Notes: a model not told the origin generated them from the sequence alone. 64,000 bases of DNA from Paenibacillus donghaensis (GCF_002192415.1 NZ_CP021780.1:372001-436000), one strand, 5' to 3'. Positions 16,401 to 24,744 are shown, counted from the first letter of the stretch. Translations and numbers: made by a program.

Positions 16401-17507
16401 CTAGTTGGCGAACTCGTAAGTCGGGTCCGTCAGCTGCAGCCGTTCCCGGATGCCGGAGGTGGCATAAATCTTATTGTCATCGGTAATGAAGAAGGCTTCC
16501 ACATCCCCGGGCAGCGCTTCAAGATAGGTCATGCCCTCTTCCAGACCCATCAGGAATACGCCGGTAGACAAGGCATCCGCATCAGTCGCATTCGGGCTCA
16601 TGATGGTGATGCTCTTCAGCCCGTTCTGGGACGGGAATCCTGTACGTGGATCAAGGATATGATGGTAACGGACATTGTCCTGCATGAAGAAACGTTCATA
16701 TACGCCAGACGCATCGATCACCTCATCGGTAATCTTGATCGTTCCCAGTTGGGTGCCGCGGGTCTGGTCGGGGTCCTGCAGGCCAATATTCCACTGTGCT
16801 CCGCCCGGCTTGGTACCCAGGGCAATGATGCTGCTGCCGCCCAGATTGATCATCGCGCTGTCGAGGCCCTCTTCCTTCAGGTAGTCGGCAATCCGGTCGG
16901 CAGCATATCCTTTACCGATACCCCCAAGGTCCAGTACCATACCTTCCTTGGTCAGCTTAACTGTCTTCGCGGCATCGTCAATAATAACATCCTTATAATT
17001 GGTCAGGCTTGTAGCCGCTGCAATATCAGCCTCTGGGGGAACCTGCTCCCCGCCATTGCCGATTGCCCACAAGTCCACTAGGGGACCTATGGTCGGGTCG
17101 AACAGGCCGTTCATTTCTTCGGCATATTTAATCGACTGCTTCACTACGTCCAGCGTCTCGTCGGAGACGACAACCGCTTCCTTGCCTGCGGCCTGATTGA
17201 CGGCGTAGACCTCGCCGCCCTCCTTGGTGCGGCTTAACTCCATATCCATCCGCTCCAGCATCTGCTGGATAGAATCCATGTTGCTCTGCTGTACCTCGTC
17301 TCCGAACACCTTGATTGTCACAACCGTATCGTAGATATAAAAGGTTTGCTCCAACGATCTGGCGCTGATGGAAGTGTTTACCTTAGCTTCATCGGCTGAC
17401 TCCGCAGGCTTGTCCTCTTTAGTATTGCTAACATACAGCCATACTCCGGCACCAATAATCAACACCAGTGCGGCTAGGAGCAGCAGCGTTTTTTTGTTCT
17501 TAAGCAT
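16401..17507 (-). CDS. apbE: FAD:protein FMN transferase (ApbE)
   Basis: An extracytoplasmic flavin transferase of 368 residues that links FMN to Thr/Ser of target proteins. An N-terminal membrane anchor covers about residues 7-26 (LLLLAALVLIIGAGVWLYV) without a lipobox cysteine. Family motifs are present: FYIYDTVVTIKV, NGLFDPTIGPLVDLWAIG, LDLGGIGKGYAADRI, LGGSSIIALG, and the metal/FAD site ATDADALSTGVFLMG. The length is normal. No flavoprotein target such as an Nqr/Rnf subunit or FMN-binding protein is encoded nearby. It is monocistronic; ATG 17507 follows a purine-rich site. Confidence 0.93.
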   Translation of the reverse strand: MLKNKKTLLLLAALVLIIGAGVWLYVSNTKEDKPAESADEAKVNTSISARSLEQTFYIYDTVVTIKVFGDEVQQSNMDSIQQMLERMDMELSRTKEGGEVYAVNQAAGKEAVVVSDETLDVVKQSIKYAEEMNGLFDPTIGPLVDLWAIGNGGEQVPPEADIAAATSLTNYKDVIIDDAAKTVKLTKEGMVLDLGGIGKGYAADRIADYLKEEGLDSAMINLGGSSIIALGTKPGGAQWNIGLQDPDQTRGTQLGTIKITDEVIDASGVYERFFMQDNVRYHHILDPRTGFPSQNGLKSITIMSPNATDADALSTGVFLMGLEEGMTYLEALPGDVEAFFITDDNKIYATSGIRERLQLTDPTYEFAN

Positions 17508-17583
17508 GTTCCACCATCCATATAGTTAGTTTCTTGACGTCATCCTTACTATCATACCCCAGAACGGAAGTTCATGGAAACCC

Positions 17584-17610
17584 AAAAACTCCGCATCCGA
17601 AGTTTCGGAG
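17584..17610 (-). terminator. Intrinsic terminator after glycosyltransferase
   Basis: On the minus strand CTCCG (17610-17606) pairs with CGGAG (17593-17589) and is followed by TTTTT. A second internal pairing is possible in the loop. Confidence 0.6.
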
Positions 17611-17656
17611 CAGAGTCTAGGGCTGCATAAGAACGGCACAAAACTAACAGGCGTGC

Positions 17657-18589
17657 TTAATCCAGCATATATTCACGATATTTGTTCTTGCGCGGATTCA
17701 GAACGAACAGGATGCCTGCAAGATAGCCGTTTACGGCGTTGAAATTTCGTTTCAGTGTCGATTTGCCGGTTAGATAAGTCAGTGTCCACAGCAGGGCGGC
17801 ATAGTTCTTAACCGGGGCTTTGCGCAGATTCAGCAGGTAATAATGGTTGACTGCCGTGGCCCGGGCCACCCGTCCCGCCTTGTCGCGTGAGCTGGGTGAT
17901 TCGTGGTGGGTAATCTTCATTGCCGGATTGATCACCAGCTTGCCGTAACGGCTGGCCAACTGGCACATGTAGATATCATCGGCCACAGCGTAGCTGGTCA
18001 TCCACGGATAAGGCTTCATATCCTGCAGAGCGCTGGCGCGGAATGACATATTGCAGCCATGGAAAAAATCAGTCTCAAACGTCTGCTCCGTCTCTCCCCA
18101 CAGCAGCAGTGAACCTGCCAGCGTGCTTGCCGACAGCTTGCCGGGCGATGCGGACATCTGGAAGGTGAGCCGGCCAAGCCATTTGCCGGAGCGGCTGCTG
18201 GAGAGGCCTTTGGCGATACCGCCTACGCCGACAATCGTCTGATCAGATGCATAGGTGTCCAGCATATGGCGGATATACAGTGGATCATCCAGCTCGGCGT
18301 CATCGTCGAAGGAGAGCACAATCTCACCGTGGATCAGCCCAAGTGCCTCGTAGCGGGAGAGCCATACGCCCGGACGGGTCTTGCGGTAATAATGCAGCTC
18401 TGCCTGCGGGAGGCGGGCCAGCAGTTGGCGGAATTGCTCCAGCACCTCCGGCGGAATCTCACCGTCGTCCACAATCAGCAGCTCTACAGAGATATCCTGC
18501 AGACGGTCCTGGCGGCCAATCGATTCAATACAACGCGTGAGATCATTAATTCGGTTGCGGGTGGGGATAACAATAGACAGATCAAACAT
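17657..18589 (-). CDS. Family 2 glycosyltransferase
   Basis: A GT-A fold glycosyltransferase of 310 residues, likely acting on cell-surface glycans. Motifs are LSIVIPTRNR at the N-terminus, LLIVDDGE, SFDDDAELDDP (the DXD-type metal site, near residue 98), and the acceptor-side stretch FHGCNMSFRASAL. There is no long C-terminal membrane domain, although residues after about 235 include moderately hydrophobic NYAALLWTLTYLTG. ATG 18589 follows GAAGGAGACAACGCC. A longer frame from 18697 adds 36 residues without similarity. It is isolated from other glycan genes, so the product cannot be named. Confidence 0.88.
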   Translation of the reverse strand: MFDLSIVIPTRNRINDLTRCIESIGRQDRLQDISVELLIVDDGEIPPEVLEQFRQLLARLPQAELHYYRKTRPGVWLSRYEALGLIHGEIVLSFDDDAELDDPLYIRHMLDTYASDQTIVGVGGIAKGLSSSRSGKWLGRLTFQMSASPGKLSASTLAGSLLLWGETEQTFETDFFHGCNMSFRASALQDMKPYPWMTSYAVADDIYMCQLASRYGKLVINPAMKITHHESPSSRDKAGRVARATAVNHYYLLNLRKAPVKNYAALLWTLTYLTGKSTLKRNFNAVNGYLAGILFVLNPRKNKYREYMLD

Positions 18590-18737
18590 GGCGTTGTCTC
18601 CTTCCGGGACACCTGGGTGCCCACTTTTGTGATGATAGTTTCCGGTCAGTCTGTTACCTTTTATTTTAAGCGTCGAAACGGAGGGCGTATATACCACTTT
18701 CGTTTACTTTTGATACGTTTCAGCGGGGTGGAATAGG

Positions 18738-18766
18738 TTGTTATTTTATGATCTATACTATATAAT
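18738..18766 (+). promoter_or_regulatory. Sigma-A promoter of the FrnE-like gene
   Basis: TTGTTA (18738-18743), a 17-nt spacer, and a perfect TATAAT (18761-18766). Confidence 0.7.
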
Positions 18767-18772
18767 TGTAAG

Positions 18773-18789
18773 TAACAAATTTATTGTTA
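18773..18789 (+). promoter_or_regulatory. Operator-like palindrome downstream of the promoter
   Basis: TAACAA (18773-18778) and TTGTTA (18784-18789) form a perfect 6-bp inverted repeat with a 5-nt centre. It covers roughly +1 to +17 of the predicted transcript, a position suited to a repressor. The bound regulator is unknown; MarR/HxlR-type proteins favour such sites. Confidence 0.5.
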
Positions 18790-18810
18790 TATAAGATGAA
18801 TTTAAGAATG
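18789..18810. repeat. Half copy of the palindromic 100-bp repeat
   Basis: ATATAAGATGAATTTAAG and four following bases match the arm of the repeats at 15144 and 32743 at 21 of 22 positions. It lies in the 5' leader of the FrnE-like gene. Confidence 0.6.
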
Positions 18811-18837
18811 ATATAAATACACTAGGAGGATTTTCTC

Positions 18838-19566
18838 ATGAGAATAGATATTTGGTCAGATTATGCTTGCCCGTTTTGTTATATCGGCAAAAGAAGACTT
18901 GAACACGCACTTAGCCAATTTGCGGACCGCGACAGTGTTGAGGTAGTGTACCGCAGCTTCCAGCTGGACCCTTCCGCCCCTGTGCACACGGACCAGGATA
19001 TTCACGACATGCTGGCTGCCAAATACGGCATGACACGTGAGAAGGCCAAAGCGACGAATGATCAGCTGGCTGAGCAGGCCCAGGGCGTGGGACTTGATTT
19101 TCATTTTGACGGCATGAAGCCTACCAATACGTTTGACAGCCACCGGCTGGCCCATTATGCCAAGGATCAGGGCAAAGCGCCGGAGATGACCGAGCGATTG
19201 CTGCGCGCATATTTCACGGATTCACTGAATCTGGGTGAACGCCCTGTGCTGGCACAATTGGCTGCAGAGGTTGGGCTGGATGAAGCGGCAACCGCCGCCA
19301 TGCTGGAGACAGAGGCCTATAAGGATACTGTGAACGAAGATATTGCCGAAGGCCAGCGGCTGAATATTACCGGCGTACCTTTTTTTGTATTCAACAATAA
19401 ATATGCGGTGTCCGGAGCACAGCCCGGCCCTGTATTCACCGAGGTGCTTGACACGGTATGGGCGGAGGAGCAGGCGGCCCCCGTATTGCAGACAGTTGGC
19501 GGGAATAAGGCGACCGACCAGGCAGCCGGCGATGACGGATGTACGGACGGCTCCTGCAGTGTGTAA
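18838..19566 (+). CDS. DsbA family oxidoreductase, FrnE-like
   Basis: A cytoplasmic thioredoxin-fold protein of 242 residues without a signal peptide. The redox motif CPFC uses Cys11 and Cys14 (YACPFCYIGKRRLE). The cis-proline loop is GVPFFVFNN near residue 180, and the helical insertion in between is typical of FrnE/2-hydroxychromene isomerase-like proteins. The tail ends with DGCTDGSCSV, adding a second cysteine pair that standard FrnE proteins often also carry near the C-terminus. The role is probably in thiol or oxidative stress. The ATG follows AGGAGG. It has its own promoter and an operator-like palindrome. Confidence 0.9.
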   Translation: MRIDIWSDYACPFCYIGKRRLEHALSQFADRDSVEVVYRSFQLDPSAPVHTDQDIHDMLAAKYGMTREKAKATNDQLAEQAQGVGLDFHFDGMKPTNTFDSHRLAHYAKDQGKAPEMTERLLRAYFTDSLNLGERPVLAQLAAEVGLDEAATAAMLETEAYKDTVNEDIAEGQRLNITGVPFFVFNNKYAVSGAQPGPVFTEVLDTVWAEEQAAPVLQTVGGNKATDQAAGDDGCTDGSCSV

Positions 19567-19578
19567 GCGGATGAGGGA

Positions 19579-20020
19579 GTGCGAATCTGCAACTAATTTC
19601 GAGTAAATCAGGCCTATTCTGCTCAAACGCCGAAATTAGATGCCTTTTTGCAGCTATTTCCTCCAAAACGCAAAAAATCCGCCAATTAGATGCAATTTCG
19701 GTTACTACTTAGGCCCCCGCGAGACTCCAAGCCCTTGAACTAGGTAACCTGCATTCTAGCGGACCGTATAGCCCCTATTTCCTCCTATCTGCGATCTTTT
19801 GACGTCTTACGGACCGTATAGCCCCTAAGTCGTCAAAACAAGACCTAACCCAAGGTTGTTCTATGGTATAGAGGCTCCTGGGTCCGTTAATCCTGCAAAA
19901 CGGCCTATGTACAGCAAATAGAGGCTCCTGAGTCCGCAACCGTCTGAAATCGAAGCGAGGGTTACGAGCGAAGAGGGCTAGGGAACCTAAGTAGTAACCA
20001 ACTTCGCAACTAATTCAATG
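19579..20020. repeat. Array of type A palindromic modules, interrupted by a mobile element
   Basis: Three modules with about 50-bp period: GCAACTAATTTCG near 19585, AAATTAGATGC..GCAGCTATTT near 19632, and AATTAGATGCAATTTCG at 19684-19700. The last one continues as AACTTCGCAACTAATT at 20000-20015 after the 299-bp element. The same module cores occur inside the elements at 35274 and 57558. Confidence 0.6.
19701..19999. mobile_element. MITE-like element 1 (type B modules), 299 bp
   Basis: The ends are GTTACTACTTAGG and CCTAAGTAGTAACC, flanked by AATTTCG (19694-19700) and AACTTCG (20000-20006), a 7-bp near-duplication. Inside, CGGACCGTATAGCCCCTA occurs at 19760 and 19810, and the inverted form GAGGCTCCTGGGTCCG / GAGGCTCCTGAGTCCG ends at 19886 and 19936. 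The arrangement is forward-forward-reverse-reverse with a 50-bp period. No ORF of note. Confidence 0.7.
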
Positions 20021-20057
20021 GTGTTCTAGTCATACCAAGCCCTGACTAATAGCCTAA

Positions 20058-20103
20058 ACACAAACAGCGGTTCTCCAGGTAGTGGAGAATCGCTTGTTTG
20101 TGT
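20058..20103. terminator. Terminator-like hairpin
   Basis: ACACAAACAGCGGTTCTCCA pairs, with one or two mismatches, with TGGAGAATCGCTTGTTTGTG around GGTAG. It could end transcripts from either side; the flanking T-run is weak. Confidence 0.55.
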
Positions 20104-20144
20104 GGTGCAGCTTCTGGCGTGCAGAGGGTCGCAGGACAAAAGTA

Positions 20145-20280
20145 AGTTGAATCTGTCAGTCTCAATATGTCAGCTTGTCAAGTAAGCCAGTCAGTCGCTC
20201 ACTCTTTTCAGCCATTCACCCACTGATTCACTCAGCAGTCAGTCTATCTATCTCCCTCAGTCACTCACTCAGCGCCTGCT
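20145..20280. repeat. Low-complexity TCAGTC/TCACTCA tract
   Basis: Degenerate short repeats of CAGTCA, TCACTCA and CAGTCAGTC fill the DNA directly after the oleate hydratase stop codon. No coding or structural meaning is apparent. Confidence 0.5.
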
Positions 20281-20283
20281 GTC

Positions 20284-21864
20284 TTACCGGTATGAAGTTA
20301 CGAAGCTGCTGAACAATGTGCGGACATCGTACTGGTACTGGTTGATCGGCTCAATCGGCCGATTGCTGCCAAGCAGCGTGTAGACGGCAATTCTTGCAGC
20401 CCGGACCGAATATTCCTCCGTGAACACCACGTCGTCGGGAATTTCGCAATATTGTCCGACAAAAGCTAGGTTCGTGGAGCCTGCGGGAACCACCTGCGGT
20501 CTGTCGCTGCCGAGTCTCGGCATAAACTGGGAGGTGATATAAGGCATCATGCAAGGGATGCAATTGGCAGTAGCCATAATCTCTTCGCGGTGTTCCTCGA
20601 AGTGTAGATGCCCAATCAGTTCCTCCATAATTTCTTCTCCGGTACAGTCGCACATTCTCTTCTTCACGTAATCTCCCACGTTGTCCGTGTACAGCCCATA
20701 ACCCCAGAACACCGTTACGTTCTCCGGCTGGTTGCGGAAATGCGGCTGGAAGGCCAGCACCACCGACATGAACCAGCTGGAATCCTTGAAGGTCACCAGC
20801 GCGCCGGTGCCTGCACGGTTGCGGGTGAATTTCTCCATCAGATCGAAGAATTTCGAATCCTGGAACGTTACTGTGAAAGACTCCCACTTCGAGCCATCCA
20901 CATGATCATCGAAGGAGGAGGGATTGCCGAGGCCCGGTTTCTTGGCCGCGATGTTCTCCCAGAGCTTCCAAGAGCTGCCCTTGCCGCCAAGCTTCGGAGC
21001 CGACGTCATCGAGCCAAGGCTAGAGCCTTCCGTCATGGAGCCGTTAGTGACGATTACCAGATCTTTCTCCTGGACCTCAATCACAGATTCTTTACCTTGG
21101 CGCAGTACATTCAGCGCGGTAACGGTAATACCTTCGCCTTCCTTGAATTGGAGGTCGGTGACTGTACATTTCAAGGTGAAATCGACACCATGCGGCTCAA
21201 GATAACGGTGCAGCGGCAGAATGATAGAATCATATTGGTTGTAAGGTGTGCGTGTTACACCTTCCAGTGTCTGAATCCGTGGGAACTCATGCATAAAGCG
21301 GAGCATATATCGTTTGAATTCCACGGCGCTGTGCCAAGGCTGGAAGGCGAAGGTGGTCGCCCACATGTACCAGAAATTGGTGGTGAAAAAATGTGGACCA
21401 AACCAGTCGTTGATCCGCGCCTTGCCCATCTTGTCCTCCGGCGTAATGATCAGCTTGCCCATTGCCAGCCGGTCAGCCGTATCGAAGCCCATCGACAGTA
21501 CATCCTGAACCTCGCCGTTACGGTCAATCAGCCGGGCGTTGCCATGAGTCGGATTCGCCGTGTCGAAGGCAATGATCTCTTCTCTTACCGACAGCTCCGG
21601 GTGGTCAATCGAAGGGATGGTCTTCAGCAATTCCCACAGATTCTCATAAACCTCATCGTTGAGCATCCGGCCGCCACGAATGACATAACCTTCTTTGCCG
21701 CTGCCCGCGCCGTCGTTGCTGCCGCCCAGAATGGGCATTTCTTCAATAATATGAATCTGTGGTCCCGTGAAACCGCAGTCTCGGATCAGATATACCGCGC
21801 CTGCCAGGGATGCCAGTCCGCCTCCCACGAAATACACTTGTTGATCGCTAATTTCTTTGTTCAC
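20284..21864 (-). CDS. ohyA: Oleate hydratase (MCRA family)
   Basis: An FAD enzyme of 526 residues that adds water to cis-9 double bonds of unsaturated fatty acids such as oleate, giving 10-hydroxystearate; in Gram-positives this also detoxifies host or environmental fatty acids. The FAD-binding motif is FVGGGLASLAGAVYLI (residues 12-27). Conserved family stretches are LGGSNDGAGSG, RGGRMLNDEVYENLW and FWYMWATTFAFQPWHSA. The length fits the shorter Bacillales branch. Promoter and ribosome site (CCTGGAGGCGATT) lie after the upstream tetR terminator. A regulator of TetR type is the upstream neighbour. Confidence 0.95.
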   Translation of the reverse strand: MNKEISDQQVYFVGGGLASLAGAVYLIRDCGFTGPQIHIIEEMPILGGSNDGAGSGKEGYVIRGGRMLNDEVYENLWELLKTIPSIDHPELSVREEIIAFDTANPTHGNARLIDRNGEVQDVLSMGFDTADRLAMGKLIITPEDKMGKARINDWFGPHFFTTNFWYMWATTFAFQPWHSAVEFKRYMLRFMHEFPRIQTLEGVTRTPYNQYDSIILPLHRYLEPHGVDFTLKCTVTDLQFKEGEGITVTALNVLRQGKESVIEVQEKDLVIVTNGSMTEGSSLGSMTSAPKLGGKGSSWKLWENIAAKKPGLGNPSSFDDHVDGSKWESFTVTFQDSKFFDLMEKFTRNRAGTGALVTFKDSSWFMSVVLAFQPHFRNQPENVTVFWGYGLYTDNVGDYVKKRMCDCTGEEIMEELIGHLHFEEHREEIMATANCIPCMMPYITSQFMPRLGSDRPQVVPAGSTNLAFVGQYCEIPDDVVFTEEYSVRAARIAVYTLLGSNRPIEPINQYQYDVRTLFSSFVTSYR

Positions 21865-22022
21865 AATAATCGCCTCCAGGATAATTAATTACGAATGTGT
21901 TAAAGTTCCTGGATTAACTGTAATCCAAACGCCTTCATGGAAGGTATATGCAAAATCAGCCGTGTGTACGAAATTGAGACAATTTGGGTAAAGTGTATGG
22001 TTTTATAACAAATTCCCAAGTG

Positions 22023-22054
22023 AAAAAAAGCCGCAGCAGTGGCTACGACGGCTT
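22023..22054 (-). terminator. Terminator overlapping the tetR 3' end
   Basis: On the minus strand AAGCCG (22054-22049) pairs with CGGCTT (22033-22028) and is followed by seven T. The tetR stop codon lies inside the stem-loop. Confidence 0.75.
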
Positions 22055-22621
22055 GCACTCATATTTATGCAGCGCTCTGAGGAAATGGCCCTCAATCAGA
22101 TCGCTGAGCTTATCGATAATGACCTTCGTCGGCTCCTTCATACCGCCCTTCAGCCATTGGATCACCAGGCCACTGAAGGCCAGTGTATAGAAATTGGCAA
22201 TAAAACGTTTGTCCTCTTCGCTGACAGTCATTCCTTCAGCCAGCTCTTGGATGACGCCCATCACCAGATCATAGGTTACTTCGTAGAGGTAGACATCCAG
22301 ATGGTTTCGGCCCAGCGAGTCCAGCGTATTGCAGCAGAAGGCGCGATTATTCTCGATATAGCAGAAGATCCGGCAGAAGCCGTCGGTCCAGGTATCATAG
22401 CTCCGGTACAAGGAGATGCTTTCCACCGCTTCGGTTCTATAAATCCAGCCCAGCAGATCAAAGATATCCTGAAAGTGATAATAGAAGGTCTGGCGTTTCA
22501 GCCCGCAATGCTCCACCAGCTGTTTGACCGTTATTTTGTTCAGCGGGATATGCTCCATCAGTTCCTTCAGTGAATGGGCGAGCGTTCTCTGGGTCAATGA
22601 CGAATTGGACACACGGGTCAT
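22043..22621 (-). CDS. TetR/AcrR family regulator, DhaS-like
   Basis: A DNA-binding repressor of 192 residues. The N-terminal HTH is MEHIPLNKITVKQLVEHCGL followed by KRQTFYYHFQDIFDLLGWI. The C-terminal part (LDVYLYEVTYDLVMGVIQEL, FSGLVIQWLKGGM) matches the DhaS/TetR_C_8 type. ATG 22621 follows AAAAGGGG. It is on the same strand as and upstream of oleate hydratase, with a terminator between them, so a regulatory link to fatty acid hydration is a guess based on position only. Confidence 0.88.
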   Translation of the reverse strand: MTRVSNSSLTQRTLAHSLKELMEHIPLNKITVKQLVEHCGLKRQTFYYHFQDIFDLLGWIYRTEAVESISLYRSYDTWTDGFCRIFCYIENNRAFCCNTLDSLGRNHLDVYLYEVTYDLVMGVIQELAEGMTVSEEDKRFIANFYTLAFSGLVIQWLKGGMKEPTKVIIDKLSDLIEGHFLRALHKYECKPS

Positions 22622-22637
22622 CCCCTTTTATAAATAA

Positions 22638-23033
22638 TCAATACGGGTGCTGCCGCTGAAGCAACCGGTATACACCTTCCACGATCAAACCGAGAGTGAA
22701 GCCGCCCAGGGTCAGCAGCACGAAGAACAGGAAGCCAGCGAGATCCTCCCAACCGGACATATCCCTGTAGGTGGAGAAGAACATCAGCGCGAGTCCGGCA
22801 AATGTGCAGGCGGTACTGACCAGCCAGAACAGGCGCAGGCCCAGCCAACCGAGCAGATGAACCACTGCAGACAAGCCAAGTGCCAGCAGGGCAAGCCGCA
22901 GCATCAGTCCGGCATCAGCAGGTCGTTCCATTTGCACAAATCGGTTCAGGCAGAAAATCAACCACAGCAGGATGCTGTAAACAATCATCAGCAGGACCCA
23001 GCTTTTGCTTCTGGCGGGAGGCAGGAGCTTCAT
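22638..23033 (-). CDS. Small membrane protein, unknown
   Basis: A protein of 131 residues with four predicted membrane segments (WVLLMIVYSILLWLIFCL, MLRLALLALGLSAVVHLLG, FWLVSTACTFAGLALMFF, and LAGFLFFVLLTLGGFTLGLI), ending in a short charged tail. I do not recognise the family. ATG 23033 has AGGTGA at a 6-nt spacing; a TTG at 23039 is less likely. It lies 23 nt downstream of another unknown gene on the same strand, so the two are probably co-transcribed. Confidence 0.75.
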   Translation of the reverse strand: MKLLPPARSKSWVLLMIVYSILLWLIFCLNRFVQMERPADAGLMLRLALLALGLSAVVHLLGWLGLRLFWLVSTACTFAGLALMFFSTYRDMSGWEDLAGFLFFVLLTLGGFTLGLIVEGVYRLLQRQHPY

Positions 23034-23056
23034 AACCAATCACCTCTTAGTTAGGA

Positions 23057-23572
23057 TTAGATGTTTTCCAGTTCTTCGGCGCTTTGCAGCAAATGGTTCA
23101 GCAGGCTTGGAATATCCTCCATCTGCTCCTCGGTAATTTGTCTGTTGAATTTCAGTTCTACGCAATTATTGTAGGTATCATTATCCTGTCCATACATGAA
23201 GCTGAGCGCCTGTACAGGCTTCAGTTCAGGGCCCCAGATCGAGCTCAGTACCCGTTCCACGGCCGGACACTGAACATCGATATCTTCAATCTCCATATAA
23301 AAGCGCAGTGAAAGATTGCAGCCCGGGTCCGTATCGGGAGCTTCGAGAATCTCATCGCTCAAATCCTTCACGGAAGAGCTGAGGAACACCTCCGTCGTGA
23401 TGTTTCTGCCCGAGAGCAGCTTGAACGAGAGGCTGAATTCCCGCGACATCAGAGCCAGGTTGAGCAGGTCGGAGCGGTCTGTAATCACGAGAATGCCGTC
23501 CAGATTGTCATAATCGTAGAGCTGATTCTCAAAGCTTATTTTAATATTGTCAAAGACAGTAGGATGGAACAA
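23057..23572 (-). CDS. Conserved-looking cytoplasmic protein, unknown
   Basis: A soluble acidic protein of about 171 residues with no signal or membrane segment. Features are alternating beta/alpha character, the phrase LDGILVITDRSDLLNLALMS, and the C-terminal acidic TEEQMEDIPSLLNHLL. I do not recognise it. The TTG at 23572 is preceded by AGAAGGTG at a 6-nt spacing, while the GTG at 23581 would overlap that site. Codon use and the intact frame support a real gene. Its neighbour downstream is a small membrane protein. Confidence 0.7.
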   Translation of the reverse strand: MFHPTVFDNIKISFENQLYDYDNLDGILVITDRSDLLNLALMSREFSLSFKLLSGRNITTEVFLSSSVKDLSDEILEAPDTDPGCNLSLRFYMEIEDIDVQCPAVERVLSSIWGPELKPVQALSFMYGQDNDTYNNCVELKFNRQITEEQMEDIPSLLNHLLQSAEELENI

Positions 23573-23635
23573 GTGCGGCACCTTCTCTATGGGGGTAACT
23601 ATATTTATCTTATTGTACCATGCGGGTCATAAGAG

Positions 23636-23679
23636 TGAAAAAAGTGGATTCATCCGGCTGTCGCCGCTGAATCCACTTG
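23636..23679 (-). terminator. Intrinsic terminator after the RluA-type gene
   Basis: On the minus strand AAGTGGATTC pairs with GAATCCACTT around an 18-nt GC-rich loop, followed by a T-run (23642-23637). Confidence 0.8.
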
Positions 23680-23721
23680 GAGGTGAAACGATAGGAATCC
23701 TTAGACCTCTGATTGTTAAGG

Positions 23722-24744
23722 TCAGTTGGAAGAAGAAGGTGCCGTGTACTTCAGAAAGGTCTTCGGAATCGGGCTTTCGAAGATCATCAGCTCCCCGGTT
23801 GCCGGGTGTGTGAAGGAGAGTACACGTGCATGCAGTCCGAGCCTGCCGACGGTCTTCGTCTCTGCGCCGTATTTCTTGTCGCCTGCGATCGGATGCCCGA
23901 GATCAGACATATGAACACGGATCTGATTCTTGCGGCCAGTCTCCAGATGCACCTCCAGGAGAGAGAAGTGACGGTTCATCTGGATCAGCTTGTAATGGGT
24001 AACCGCATGCTGGCCATCGCCTTCATGGGGGCTGGAGTACATCTTCAGCGTGGAGGTCTCCTTCAGCCAGGAGCTGATTGTTCCTTCCGGGTGTTTCACA
24101 GCGCCTTCCACCAATGCCACATAGGAGCGTTCCTTCACCGTTTCCTTCCACGTTGTCTGCAGCAGCTGCTGAATCCGCTCGCTTTTGGCGAACATCATCA
24201 GTCCCGAGGTGTCGCGGTCCAGCCGGTGCACCACAAAAATCCGATTCTTGGGATTGGCCAGGCGGACATGCTCCATCAGCTGGTAGTAAGCGGTCAGCTC
24301 GGTTTCCTCTGCCGTAGCGATGGACAGCAGCCCGGCATCCTTCTGAATGACAATCAAGTCCTCATCTTCATGGACAATGGTCAGGCCGATCAGTTCTTCG
24401 GGTGGGGCCTGCTTCTCCTGGTCGATAGCTACAACCTGACCCGGATGCAGCTGGAGATTATGCTGGGTGGTCGTTTTGCCGTTCACGGAGACTTGTCCGC
24501 GCGACAGGATGGATTTGATCGCATTGCGCCCGCGTCCGGTAATATGGGTGAGCAGAAAAGGCAGCAGCTCGGCCGGTTCGGTTACCGGATACAGCTTGGC
24601 CGGCAGCGGCGCCTTCACCTTGTCGGCAGGTCGGCTGTTCGGTTTATGTGAGCCCTTGAAGCCTTGCTTCGGCTGTGACTTGGCGGCGGAATCAGGCTTG
24701 GCGCCCCGTTTGGCGGTATCTTTGGGATTGCGTCTTGTATTCAT
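23722..24744 (-). CDS. RluA family pseudouridine synthase with S4 domain
   Basis: An RNA pseudouridine synthase of 340 residues. A basic N-terminal tail of about 55 residues (KRGAKPDSAAKSQPKQGFKG) is followed by an S4-type RNA-binding domain (HITGRGRNAIKSILSRGQVS) and the catalytic domain with HRLDRDTSGLMMFAKS, whose Asp is the nucleophile. Later motifs are LETGRKNQIRVHM and HPIAGDKKYG. The start at 24744 (MNTRRNPKD) follows GGAGAATGTAGTT; an earlier frame to 24849 adds 35 residues without similarity. The exact RNA target (rRNA or tRNA) cannot be assigned. Confidence 0.92.
   Translation of the reverse strand: MNTRRNPKDTAKRGAKPDSAAKSQPKQGFKGSHKPNSRPADKVKAPLPAKLYPVTEPAELLPFLLTHITGRGRNAIKSILSRGQVSVNGKTTTQHNLQLHPGQVVAIDQEKQAPPEELIGLTIVHEDEDLIVIQKDAGLLSIATAEETELTAYYQLMEHVRLANPKNRIFVVHRLDRDTSGLMMFAKSERIQQLLQTTWKETVKERSYVALVEGAVKHPEGTISSWLKETSTLKMYSSPHEGDGQHAVTHYKLIQMNRHFSLLEVHLETGRKNQIRVHMSDLGHPIAGDKKYGAETKTVGRLGLHARVLSFTHPATGELMIFESPIPKTFLKYTAPSSSN

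Noticed and set aside
20608..21888. Long plus-strand frame of 426 codons
   Set aside because: Antisense to oleate hydratase, whose motifs and codon use identify the coding strand.
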